Shown here: positions 1 through 10,092 of the stretch, in pieces | Position numbering within the stretch: position 1 is the stretch's first letter | How the letters are laid out: the number at the start of each line of letters is the position of its first letter | From: Toxonevra muliebris | Taxonomy: Eukaryota; Arthropoda; Insecta; Diptera; Pallopteridae | Reading direction: 5' to 3' | Assembly: GCA_963691655.1 (NCBI GenBank) | Contig: OY829329.1 | Location: forward strand, 60,091,408 to 60,155,407 | DNA: 64,000 bases | Notes under the pieces: generated by a model | Told to the model about the DNA's origin: nothing | Databases searched by the model: none | What the model saw: only the letters and a program-made list of their open reading frames with translations | Translations under genes and position numbers: made by a program

Positions 1-330
1 GATTGTATTTGAGATAAAAGTGAAAAAAAAAAAATAAATAAAATACTTCCCGTCATAATATCGAGATAAAAGCTAAAAAACTAGCTATTGATAGCTAAGA
101 ATTTGAATTTTTTATATAAAATATTTAATTACTTAAAATAATTTGATAAAAAGTTCATTCACGAACAAACAATTTTAGTTCAAACTTTTTCACTTCATAA
201 AACCACGTCCATTAATTTTTTTTTTTTTGGGTTTTCAAATCAGTTTATTATTTTTATGCCAATATTAATCAATTCCGATTTTTTTTATCAATCAAAAATT
301 TGGGAACTAGAGGGTAAATATAAAAAAATC

Positions 331-617
331 TTAAAAACTAAAATTATTCCTTAAGCTTTAAGACATTTATCCACTATTGTCCTTAGTCTGAAAATGAATC
401 GCAATAATTTACCTTGGAAAAAATAATTCTCCAATATGGAGATTGGTCTCTTTTCCTCCCATATTTTTATTTAAAATCATTGTATTTCATAAAGGATATT
501 TTCATATCTAAGTCGTCGTTCTTCATTAACCATAATCTTATGCTGTTTGGTATAAGATGCATTTAAACATCAGTTTCATAAAAATTATTTATGAATATTT
601 TCTTCGAATGAAAACCC
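331..617 (+). repeat. Dispersed repeat, copy 1
   Basis: A 44-nt stretch at 574-617 (starting TTTCATAAAAATTATTTATG) is identical to 45849-45892. A second block at about 343-390, around CATTTATCCACT and TGTCCTT, also matches the other copy (45783-45830). The two blocks are about 180 bp apart here but nearly adjacent in copy 2, so one copy has an insertion or the other a deletion. The family was not recognised. Confidence 0.75.
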
Positions 618-1309
618 GTCGAAAAAAAATCCTGGCTGCCGCAGCCAGCATTTTTTGGTTTACTCTAATGCTAAATAAAAATTTAATGAAAAAACAATGT
701 TTTTTCTACATAAAATTTTATCTTTTTCGCATTATAAATATTTTACAATTTATATACTGCTCTTTGGTATTTTTAATAATGTCAGCATATTTATAATCGT
801 GTTAAAGTATTATTTTTAAATTATTTTTCGTTATTTGCATGTGTACTACATGACGTATACGTGACATTTTCATATGTGATTAGTGCAACAATATTATAAA
901 CCATATGCAGTTGTCATTTATTTTGCTTACCACTAGGCTTAAAAATACACGTTGTATTTATTTTCATATAACTAATGAATGAATATTTAACTATTTATTC
1001 ATATGGTTGTAATTTTTTTATGATTTATTTCAATTTTTAAATAAATTTAATTATGAAAATTATAAATGGAGGACTTTTGCAAAATTTCTGTATATCGGTT
1101 GCATGATCAGTCGTAAAAACTTTTTTTGTTTCGCTTTTTTCTTTTTATATTTTTCTCTTCATTACTTTACTGGTTCTATGTTCACGTGATGGTATTAGTG
1201 TCGATTGCCTACAAACTTTAAATCGATTGCCTTATTACTTTTTGGCACTTGGTTGCCCAGTGTTAGTAGATTTATCTAGGTTTTGATTCGGGGTATACTG
1301 TGCTTTTGC

Positions 1310-2060
1310 TCTTTCCCTTTCTGCTCCCTCTACTTTTCCTACTTCGTCCTTTATTTTTCTTCCTCCTTTTCTTACCTTCTTTCCCCTCCTTCCTTTTCTC
1401 TTTATTTTCCTTTCTCTTTTTTTCACCTTCTTTTATACACTTCCGTTTTTTACCCACCTTCTTTCTCTACGTTTTTTTCTTTTTCCTCCTTTTTCTTTTT
1501 CCTCTACTTTCCTTACTTCTTCCCTTATTTTTCCTCCTCCTTTTCCTTCCTTCTTTCTCCTCCTTCCTTCTCTTATTATTTTCCCTTCTTATTTTCTCTT
1601 TTTTTCACCTTCTTTTATACACCTTCTGTCAACTTTCCTTCTTTTTCGTTCAATGTTTTCTTCCCCCCCCCCCCCCTTCCTTTTGTTTTTTTATTTCTTT
1701 TTTTTTATTCTTTCGTCTTCTTTGTTTTCTCTCTTTCTTGCCCTCTTTATTTTCCTTTTTCCTTCCTCTTTTTTCACCCTTCTATTTTTCCTTCTTTATT
1801 CAACCTAATCCCTTCCCTATTTTCTTTTCCTCCTTTTGCCCCTCTTTCTTCTTTTATTTTCTCTTTTCTTCCCTCATTTTCGGTCTGTCTTACTCCCTTT
1901 CCCATTCTCAATCGCCCCTCCTCACTCATCTCTTTCTCATTCTCTGCTTCTCACTTCCCCCTTCTCCCTTCTCCCTCTCCACCTTTTCATTCTTCCCTTT
2001 TCACTCTACCCTTCTTACTCTCTCTCTCTCTCTCTTTAATCTCTCCTCCTCACTTTCCCC
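1310..2060 (+). repeat. Polypyrimidine tract of about 750 bp
   Basis: The + strand is almost only C and T for about 750 bp, with a run of about 15 C near 1662-1677 and (TC)n near 2017-2035. On the minus strand, the direction of transcription of the host gene, it is a purine tract. It generates long spurious open frames of Phe, Leu, Ser and Pro, which are not genes. Confidence 0.9.
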
Positions 2061-3059
2061 TTCTTTAACACAGAAATTGTTGTGGAATGCTGCAGTTTTA
2101 TTTCAAAACTAAATATGCTCACATTTCTGAAATACCTAAATATATCGACGTTTTTACAATGAAATAGTTTCACAAAAAAAAAAGTTATCTAAATTTCTCT
2201 ATTTGTATTAAATATTTCCCTATTTAACTCAAACACAGTAGGCGCCATACTGTGGCATACATTGATAGTGATAAATTTGTTGGAAAAAGTCAATATTTGT
2301 AAACTCGCATACAATCAAACAAATACATTCAAAAATATCCTAAGCACCATTGATGATTGATTGATTTAAATAGAAATTTATGGCGCGTGATTGATTTATT
2401 GGATTCACATTTATCGCATACATTCCGAGATGAACAAAGAGCGAAGAAGAGAGAGAAAACTGTAAAAAGCAACACATGAAAATGTGTGTAAAACAAATAA
2501 AGTAACTAAAATAAATAAACTAAAAAAGTCTTTTGTAAATTAATAGAAGAATTTGACATTTTTGAAATCACTTTGAACTTAGTTACTTGATTTTGCTTGG
2601 CAATGGAATTTTTGATATAAAATTGAGTATAAAAAAAGAGCAGAGCGCTTTAAATTCGAATATTTAAATTAATGGAATGTCGTATATTTTTACGTAAGCT
2701 TTGTTATATTTTTAAATGTAGGTATTAAAATAATAGAAAAGTCAAACAGAAAATATAAATATGGTTGCTTGAATAGATGGTAAACACTATGTCATGCTCT
2801 GTTACAAAAGGTGCATTCGCTTTACAGAATCATTCACTGCTTAGAACTATCTATTGACGTAAAAGAAACCGAAAAAGAGCATAACCTGAAACAATGAGAG
2901 CAATCAACGTGGAATTAAAAGGCAAGAGTTTGATGCAAATATTTTAATAAATAATTTTGCGGTGCCTATAAAAGTCAAATTGGAAACCAAACTTTGAATT
3001 TAAGTTTGAAGAGAAATCGTATTATTTAGATATAAATACAACCCAACATTAAAATGATG

Positions 3060-3170
3060 TTGTTGTTGTTGTTATTGTAGCGACTGCGTCCACGTCGAGG
3101 GTTGACAATCCTTGGCCAGGATTTCTCCTGGGTCGATCCCGGGGCGAAGACTCGATTGTCGTGAGGATCG
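3060..3170 (-). mobile_element. Short retroposon with 15-bp target-site duplication and (CAA)n tail
   Basis: A 111-bp insert is bounded by exact 15-bp direct repeats, AACATTAAAATGATG, at 3045-3059 and 3171-3185. On the minus strand it is GC-rich, much unlike its surroundings, and ends in AATAACAACAACAACAACA. This is the pattern of a target-primed retroposon such as a SINE or a 5'-truncated LINE end. The + strand contains GGGTCGATCCCGGG, which looks a little like a Pol III B box, but it is on the wrong strand for the tail. The family is unknown. Confidence 0.85.
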
Positions 3171-3530
3171 AACATTAAAATGATGATAATATTTGGCTTC
3201 AAACTAAAGTTGTGCATTTTAAAACTAAAGTAATTTAACTTCATGTTGATATTGTTTCATATTTATCTGTGTATCAAATAGTAAGTAGTTAGTTGTGTGA
3301 AATGAAAATGTTTTCATATTAATTTAAATATATTACAAACAAAGAACAAAGTAAATTTGTTGAATTTGTATGGGAGGGAGATTAAATTACAGAAGAACAA
3401 CGGTATAAATGTAGTATTGAAAGACCAAACAAAGCTCTTAATATCTAAGTATTTTTCATCATTCTTTAGACAAATAAAGTGCAAATAAAGTGATATGCAG
3501 GGAGGGGGTTGGTTCGACGAGAGGTGTTAA

Positions 3531-3630
3531 ATGGAAGAGAAAAGGGGAGGGAATGGGGAAGTAAAAGAGGATAAAAAGAGAAGAAAAAGGAAGGAAAATA
3601 AGGAAGGAAAAAAGGAAGAGAAAAAGGTGG
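3531..3630 (+). repeat. Purine-rich stretch
   Basis: About 100 bp of nearly pure A/G on the + strand, the same kind of simple sequence as the tract at 5935-6425. Confidence 0.7.
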
Positions 3631-4660
3631 AGGCTATTCTCAGCTACAGCCAAAAATTTTTTCGGTTAAGCTCTTACATAAAGTTTGATTCTACACTGAC
3701 CGAAATTCGATCTGAATTAGTCCTTTTCTTTTTTCCCCTTCATAAATTTTTTTTTTGGTTTTTGTTCATTATAAATATTTAATAAGTGCTCTACGTACTC
3801 TCTGCACTCAGAAATCCAAGGAGGGTTGTGAGCATTAATTTCGTCTTCCTCCTCTTCCACCTCTTTCTAGTAATTATTTAAGCTCTTATGATTTTGATTC
3901 CTGAATTAAAAGATTTTGTGAAGGAACGAAAAGATCTGGAAACCTTTTCCCCTGCTTCCTCAACCACTGCTTCTATGAGTGGGAGTAATAATGCATTTGC
4001 GATCACTATCCTATTAGCATTAGCATCTCATTAGCACTAATCTACTAGTACTATATTATGTATTGGTTTCGATGGGCATTCGATGTAACGCCTATTTTAG
4101 GTGGCACAGGACAATTCGTTTGGCTCTTTCTCTTTTAATCGAGATATTAAATGTGTAAGCTCAATACAACTTGGTATAGGCACTAGGAAATCTGGGGAAT
4201 AAAAGGAGAGGTTGGAAATATAATGGAATATTTATATGACCAATTATAATTGGAAAAATAATGAAATAAATTTTTTTTTTCTTTTTGGGTCGAAGAAATT
4301 ACTCAAAATCTTTAAAGTAAATGTATTAAATCATATAAAGAAGTTCATACTAAACTTTAATATATTTCGTCGTATGTTATATACACAAATACAGCACACG
4401 AGCATCGTTGACATCGTTCACGTATGCGTATACGTGACATTTAATTGTTATTCTAACAAATTTCTGAGATTCCATCACTTCACTCATACCTGCCGCTAAT
4501 GACAAATTAAGGGCAACCGCACAATAAACGCCCCGAAATAATATCAACAGAATTAAATGTGTTTAAGTGCACAAATAAATTTACATACGTATGTGTGTGT
4601 GTGCATGTGTTTCCATAGCCGTTTGTGTGTTTCAATTAGCAAACACAATTACATTGAAGG

Positions 4661-4718
4661 GGCTGGGTTGAGACGGGTTGGGTTGAGACGGGTTGGGTTG
4701 AGACGGGTTGGGTTGAGC
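4661..4718 (+). repeat. 15-bp tandem repeat with G-quadruplex pattern
   Basis: Nearly four copies of the unit GGGTTGAGACGGGTT. GGG runs fall at 4665, 4675, 4680, 4690, 4695, 4705 and 4710, with loops of 7, 2, 7, 2, 7 and 2 nt. That meets the usual G3(N1-7) rule for intramolecular G-quadruplexes several times over. The G-rich strand is the non-transcribed-like (+) strand relative to the host gene's minus-strand coding sequence. Confidence 0.9.
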
Positions 4719-5008
4719 CATGCTAGGCAAAGCACATGTTGGCATTTTCTAATTAGCATAATAATAATAAGACATTGATATGCAAACAATCAAATAAACA
4801 AACAAATAAATAAACTTATATGACAAACAAATACATAAAGGGATCGATATGTACCTACATATGTACATATGTATGCTTTCATATATTAAACGATAATTAA
4901 TTTTAATTAAAATACCACGCGCATAAACCCAAGAATCTATCAATGCATGTGTGTATGTGTGTGTTTGTATGTGTGAATGTGTGCATATCATGCATATTTC
5001 ATACTCAC

Positions 5009-5697
5009 CGTTGCAAACAATCTTCACGTCCTGCTAGTGCCAATTTAACAATATCCGCAAATACCGGAATCACAACCCAATCGTTAGGTTTTGTTGCTGT
5101 TGTTGTTGAAGTGGCTGATGTTGTATTTTTTGTTGACTTTTTATTGCCAATCGAGCTGCTGCTACAAGCTACTGCTGCTTCAATTTCCTCTGTTGCTTGT
5201 AGTGTTGCTGTATTCCCTTGCACTGATGTTGTTGTTGTTGTTGTTGGTGATGCTGTTAAATCTACAGCAATCAAACCGGAAGTTGTTGCTGTCATCGTCA
5301 CTCCAACTGCATCGACGCTCAATACATTACCAGCAAGGCCATTAACACTTACAGCAACTCTACCATCTCCGCCACTAACTTCTAAACCTTCTCCGACTCC
5401 TACACCTCCGACACTTCCTAAACTACTGCCTCCAACTCCGACTCCACCACCATCTACATTTGATGCCGTTGTTATTGTTGTATCTACTGTATCGTCGTTT
5501 GTGGTGGCCGATGTTACTGTCGTCGCTGTTGTTGCCGTTGATGATGATGTTGATAAAAATACCACAGCCATCGATGTATCAGTCTTTTGATGATTCTCAT
5601 TTAAGACGATTGCCTGCTTATGCCACAAATCTCCATGCCCTTCGGCATGACGTTGCATGCAATCCAATTGTTGGCATGTTACTTGTAATTTGCTCCA
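5009..5697 (-). CDS. RASGEF1: RASGEF1-like gene, exon H (catalytic domain with large low-complexity insert)
   Basis: 689 nt: 229 codons plus two bases of a split codon (CG, so Arg). The acceptor is TATTACTACAG and the donor GTGAGTAT. It starts WSKLQVTCQQLDCMQ, directly continuing RLKIT of exon G, and ends DWVVIPVFADIVKLALAGRE then DCLQ(R). That tail corresponds to the IVIPFFSLLIKDIYFL segment of RASGEF1 (from memory). Between them, about residues 36-204 of the exon (5086-5592) are a Thr/Val/Gly/Ser-rich stretch with runs of Thr codons and GVGVGG-like repeats. In vertebrate relatives only about 35 residues separate these two motifs. The insert is open, in frame and has no convincing internal splice sites, so I read it as coding, but a cryptic intron cannot be excluded. 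The C-terminal exon(s) are outside the window. Confidence 0.9.
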
Positions 5698-5934
5698 CTG
5701 TAGTAATATAAAATAAAAGAAGAAGAAAAAGAATTTAATGAAATGAGAAGATGAAAGACATATCAGAAATAATTGAAGTTTCAGCACGTGTGAATATGTG
5801 GAATATATTGCCTTCTCTTTAATGTGGGAGATGGCGAATAAGAAAGGGAAGAAGATGTGATAGTAATGGGGAAAAGGGAGAGGGGCCAAATTAATATGTT
5901 GAGCTATGTTGGTTTGACGGCAAATTGGTAACGA

Positions 5935-6425
5935 ATTTAAACGGATGTATTCAAAGAGTGCCAGAGGGAAAAGTGAGAAGGGGAGAAAATAGGAAAGATG
6001 AAGGAGAGAGAAGATGGAAAAGAAAAAAAAGGATCGGAAAAAACTATGACTGGATAAAGAGACGGCTGTTGATATAAGAAGAGAGAAATTAAGAAAGAAA
6101 CGGAAGAGGGAAAAGAGAGAAAAGAGAAAAAGGGGAGAAAGGCGAAAAAAGAGAATACGAAGAGGGAAAGGCTGATTGTGAATCGTGCAAAAAGTGGAAA
6201 CTTAAGTGGTGAAGAAGAGGCGTAAGAGAGAGGAGTAAGATGTAGAGATTAGACAGAGGGGTAAGAGAGAGGGACGCGAGAGAAAGAGTGTGAAAAGGGA
6301 GAGATATATGGCGTATATGAGGACGAAATGCACTAAAGAGGAAGAGAGACAGGACAGAGAAAATTAAAAGGGGAAAGAAAAACAGAAAACACAGAGAAGG
6401 AGAACAGGAACGATAGTGTAAAAAA
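5935..6425 (+). repeat. Purine-rich tract just upstream of exon H
   Basis: About 490 bp dominated by A and G (GAGAGAAAG-like), degenerate rather than strictly tandem. It lies about 240 bp into the intron before exon H. The open frames in it are repeat artefacts. Confidence 0.8.
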
Positions 6426-6429
6426 CGCG

Positions 6430-6456
6430 GATAGATAGATAGATAGATAGATAGAT
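6430..6456 (+). repeat. (GATA)n microsatellite
   Basis: About 6.5 perfect GATA units directly after the purine tract. Confidence 0.95.
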
Positions 6457-6567
6457 AAAAATAGTAATGAAAGAGATAGATAGTGAGAAGGGTGAGTACA
6501 GAGCAGTGATAGAGAAACATGAGAAGAGAAATAAAGATAAAGGCTTCTCTTTTAATAAGATATCAGA

Positions 6568-6606
6568 CGTCCTCGATAGTCTAGTGTAGCGAAGTGCACT
6601 TCGACA
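6568..6606 (+). mobile_element. SINE-A head fragment
   Basis: CCTCGATAGTCTAGTGTAGC and what follows resemble the first 35 nt of the tRNA-derived SINE-A copies at 7356-7600 and 40224-40533 (CCTCGATAATCTAGTGGATA). Only the A-box end is recognisable. Confidence 0.5.
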
Positions 6607-7132
6607 CATATGGGCAATAAACACATATGAGCTGATGCTATACTCATAAGGGCTAGACGAGGGGTAACGCTGTGCTAAGGGGAAGAGTAACTAGTATGAG
6701 AGAACAAATGTGATTTCTTTTGTGTATGTATATGTATATGAATTTGTTGATTTCGTTCCTGTAGAGAGTGTGAACGTGAATGCATAAGAAAACTTCGTTC
6801 TTAGCTATACTTTACTCATGCTTTTTGGATTGATTTCATAAACCTGGTAATTGCTTTACCAGGTAAAGAAAGAATTTTTCAACTACCTTTGTATTGTGGA
6901 ACTTTTTAATTATATTATTGAATGCATATGTAATTTTCCTGCTTGGTTGTTACTTTGAGAGATCGAAAAAAAGAGAAGCAGCAACCCACTGCTGCGTGCT
7001 GATCAGGGATGCCAATTCTATATTTTAGATCCAATTAATAATTAACACCAAAAGTAAATAATATTTTTCTTTACGATTACAACTTTTATGCATGTATATA
7101 ATGTATGCAAATACTTTTAACAAAAATTAAAG

Positions 7133-7355
7133 AATAATATTATTATTATTATTATTTGAAGAAGGACGACTTGAAAGTCAGGCACTGCGAAATATAAGAT
7201 CTTTTGTACCAAAGCCCCAAGAAAGAAAGAAAGAAAGAAAGAAAGGAAAGGCAGAGAGAAAGAAAGATAGATAAGAAACATACCCAAGCCGAGAATCAAA
7301 CTCAGGTCTCCAGAGATGAGAGTCTGGCACTCTGCCACTAGACCACAGTGGCGAT
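7133..7355 (-). mobile_element. tRNA-derived SINE-B with (AAT)n tail
   Basis: Read on the minus strand it begins CCACTGTGGTCTAGTGGCAG, a tRNA-like A-box region, followed about 40 nt later by GAGTTTGATTCTCGG, a B-box-like element. A body with a CTTT-type simple run (7217-7245 on +) follows, and it ends in about 8 AAT/ATT units at 7133-7157. It abuts the tail of SINE-A at 7356, suggesting insertion into it or next to it. Confidence 0.75.
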
Positions 7356-7600
7356 GGTAGGACCTACAGTTTAACGCCGATTCCGAACGGCTATGTGGCA
7401 ATTTTTTATCAGCTCGTTGGTTTTGCCATTACCAATCAAGGTGTGTACTTGTACACATTCTTATAATTCTCATCCACTTCATATCGATAGTGAATATAAG
7501 AAGTTTATGAAAATTAACCACCAGACCAAGACGGGAATCGAACCCGCAACCTTCTGGATGAAAGTTTAGTGCACTATCCACTAGATTATCGAGGTCGTTT
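7356..7600 (-). mobile_element. tRNA-derived SINE-A (3' end lost)
   Basis: On the minus strand it begins CGACCTCGATAATCTAGTGG, with an A box TAGTGGATAGTGC (7571-7583) and a B box GGGTTCGATTCCCGTC (7530-7545). A body with TGTACAAGTACACACC and AAAAAATTGCCACA follows. It matches the copy at 40224-40533 nearly throughout but stops at TAGGTCCTA, where SINE-B starts. Confidence 0.85.
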
Positions 7601-8096
7601 TGTAAAGAATAATAAAAAAAAATAAAAAATTAATAAAAGGCTTTACACAAAAAATATATACTTTTTACAAATTGACAAAAAATTCAAATTTTTTGTCGCC
7701 CACTAAAACGGTCGCACTCCCCAATTCCCTACAACTAACTAAAATTGAAGTCGATTCCCAACAATTCGAGGAATTCCTTATAAGTTGGCATTCCTACTGC
7801 CAATGATCACATTTCTTCGGCGTTCTGGCAGTTATATTCGCTCTCTGTTATATTCACTCACTCTCCACATTAGTGTGGCCAAGTTAACAATTTGTCGTCA
7901 ATCGAGCTATTTTTGCTTTTTTTAATTGTTTTTTTTTTCTATCTCACACGATATGTTTTATAAATTGAAAGCTGATTTACGTTCGGTAAAGGTAATATAA
8001 ATGTGTAAATCGGACATATTTTGTTCGCTAAAATTAAAAGAAGAATGCGGGTTATTTTAATATAATTTGGTCACTCTGCTTCACAATTGTGTAGGC

Positions 8097-8261
8097 CAGT
8101 GGCAGTTGCAAGGGGATAAATGGGACCACTTCTCACTCGGCCCCTCCCCCGAAAATTTTTCAAATACATAAAATAGCAATATCTGATATAAAAATTCTAA
8201 ATATATGGAAAATTTTTAATATTTATGATCCGCCCAGAAAATTTTTTTGTATCTGCCACTG
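8097..8261. mobile_element. hAT-type MITE, 165 bp
   Basis: Terminal inverted repeats CAGTGGCAG and CTGCCACTG. The flanking octamers GTGTAGGC (8089-8096) and GTGTACTC (8262-8269) agree at six of eight positions, as expected for an old hAT 8-bp target duplication. There is no coding capacity. Confidence 0.7.
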
Positions 8262-8452
8262 GTGTACTCACTTCTCTTATGTTCGTTTTTTGCACATATA
8301 CATGCACATTTATGTGTGCTTTTGGCAAAACAACAACAATAATGTGTATGTGTACACATAACAAAACCAACATCGCTCGTCTTTAAATTTACACCCCGCT
8401 TCTAGTACCTTCATGCACACGACGTCGGCAGAGGGCAACTGTAGTGCACATC

Positions 8453-8534
8453 CCTAGTCTAGTGGGTAGCGCATTAGAGTCACCAGATTTTATTCCCGTC
8501 TTGGTCTGGTGGTTGATTCTCATAAGTTTCTTAC
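8453..8534 (+). mobile_element. SINE-A head, cut off by LINE sequence
   Basis: Matches the SINE-A head in + orientation: TCTAGTGGGTAGCGCATTAG, then ATTCCCGTCTTGGTCTGGTGG and the first bases of the body, CATAAGTTTCTTA. The match breaks where the tail of the LINE begins. The matching SINE tail may be the fragment at 11997-12172. Confidence 0.7.
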
Positions 8535-8738
8535 ATTTATTTTATTTATTTATTCAAGAAATAGAAGTACATAAGAATAATTCTTTTTCGTACATATAAC
8601 CATTATTTTTAAAAACAATTATTACAAAGTTACAACACTAAAAAACACAACATAACACTAAACACTAGGAGAGCTATTGAATTAAATTTTCACTAAAATA
8701 TGTAGATAACTGATTTTGCTTGTATATTTGTTCACATG

Positions 8739-9377
8739 TTAATGATTGAAAAAATGACTGAAAATTAATTGTTTGAAACTGCTTCTGTTAGAGACACAAC
8801 GCAAATTGTCAGACAATGAATTCCAAAGCCTAATGGTGCCAATAAAAAAAAGTCTTGATGAGTTGAGATACTTATATTTTGGGGATACCAGGCAACTAAT
8901 TCCAGCGGAACGGCTGAATTGCAATTTGTTAAATAAGTATGCAAGAGTCCTATTCACAATAAGATTATGCAAGTACATACAGCTCCTGGCCTTAAGATAA
9001 TTAGAGATGTTACAACCAAGCAACTTGCTTTTGTAGTCTGAGATATTATCGTATTTGTCAAGTCCATAAACATAGCGATTAGCATTATTAAAAGCCACAT
9101 CAATCTTATGAAGTGACTGTGAGTCCAAATTGCAATATACAAGTTCAGCATATAAGATTATAGGTAGAAATATTTGTATTACCAATCTTTCCTTAGTTTC
9201 CAGAGGTATGCATCCACCGGTCGTTCTAAGACTACGTAAGGTTAGAAAAACCTTTTTTACAACACTATTCACATGGTCAACACAATTTAGAGACGAATTC
9301 ACATAGAAACCAAGATTAATGATTTTATTAACAAAATCTAACGTGGACGTACCAACATATAAAGGCGGAAAAACCAA
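8739..9377 (-). pseudogene. LINE ORF2 C-terminal region
   Basis: A continuous frame of 212 codons after the YADD domain. It starts VFPPLYVGTSTLDFVNKI (the 'connection' region with ..LGFYVNSSL) and ends FFIGTIRLWNSLSDNL plus SFKQLIFSHFF, the LWN.LP...R...S...FK...-type ending seen in many CR1/L2-like LINEs. It is surprisingly intact compared with the rest of the element. Confidence 0.8.
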
Positions 9378-9499
9378 ATCAAACGACGATTTTTTATTTT
9401 TTATTTTGTTTTTTATTAAAATTTATACAATAATAAATTATTATACAAATAAAGGAAGCAGCACTAGCATCATAGGTCATCAACTGATTTTTTACAAAT

Positions 9500-10092
9500 A
9501 GGTAAAGCACAAGTTTTGCTCACATTTAGAGAAAGTCCATTATTTTTACTCCATACGCTAAGAGCCATTAAGTCTTCATTCATTTTATAACACAAGTCAT
9601 TAACAAGCTCGGTAGGACTAGACGAATATAATTGTATATCGTCAGCATAAGCATGCTTAGTAGAGTGCTTGCAAGTAGAAAAAATATCATTTATGAAAAT
9701 ACTAAAAAGCAGAGGACCAAGGACTGACCCTTGTAGAACACCAGATTATACAGATATGAATTGCGAGACAGCACAGCCTACCTTAACCCGTTGGATCCTG
9801 CCCAACTGCACTTTCATCGAAACCAAATAGTGCTCTTAGTTTCTCGAATAGCAATGAATGATTCACCCTATCAAAAGCTTTCGGAAAATCTAATAGACAA
9901 AGTAAAGTAGCATAGTCGTTATCATAAGACATTCTCACATCATCCAAAATTATCACCATAGCTGTAAAGCAACTATGCCCTGGTCTAAATCCCGATTGAA
10001 GAGGTGACAAAAGATTATTCTCGAACAGGTATGTGGAGATTTGCTCGGCCATAAGATTTTCACAAACCTTGGAAAGTGAAAAAAGAATACTA
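9500..10092 (-). pseudogene. LINE reverse transcriptase fragment (fingers/palm)
   Basis: Starts right at the mariner insertion with SILFSLSKVCENLMAEQIST and continues SPLQSGFRPGHSCFTAM and LCLLDFPKAFDRVNHS, where FPKAFD corresponds to the usual catalytic F.KAFD block. After a short deletion or frame change and an in-frame stop come SGVLQGSVLGPLLF, then the YADD catalytic motif (9638-9649) and SLNVSKTCALPI. The motif order matches a LINE palm domain. The frame breaks near 9780 rule out function. Confidence 0.85.

Larger units (their letters stand above)
1..5008 (-). other. Intron after exon H (3' side), incomplete
   Basis: No coding exon was found here on either strand. The donor at 5008/5009 has no partner acceptor followed by RASGEF1-like coding sequence in this stretch, so the intron presumably continues past position 1. 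It holds a dispersed repeat (331-617), a long pyrimidine tract (1310-2060), a small retroposon (3060-3170), a purine-rich stretch (3531-3630) and a 15-bp tandem repeat (4661-4718). The rest (621-1300, 2065-3040, 3190-3530 and 3640-4650) is plain AT-rich sequence in which I see nothing. Confidence 0.7.

Noticed and set aside
1283..2112. Overlapping open frames of 261 and 270 codons rich in Phe, Ser, Leu and Pro
   Set aside because: Produced by the pyrimidine tract, which has few possible stop codons. The same applies to the frames at 34649-35266, 6089-6520 and 54442-54829.
3780..4200. A search for the last RASGEF1 exon between 1 and 5008
   Set aside because: No acceptor followed by a minus-strand frame resembling the expected LPNGH-type continuation was found, so the exon is taken to lie outside the window.
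4943..5590. Plus-strand open frame of 215 codons
   Set aside because: It is the antisense shadow of exon H, caused by its low-complexity codons. The minus strand has the splice sites and the RasGEF motifs.
7530..7583. tRNA gene-like sequence with A and B boxes
   Set aside because: It does not form a complete cloverleaf and is followed by a SINE body shared with other copies. The same holds at 40462-40514, 8460-8510, 7290-7340 and 58885-58972.
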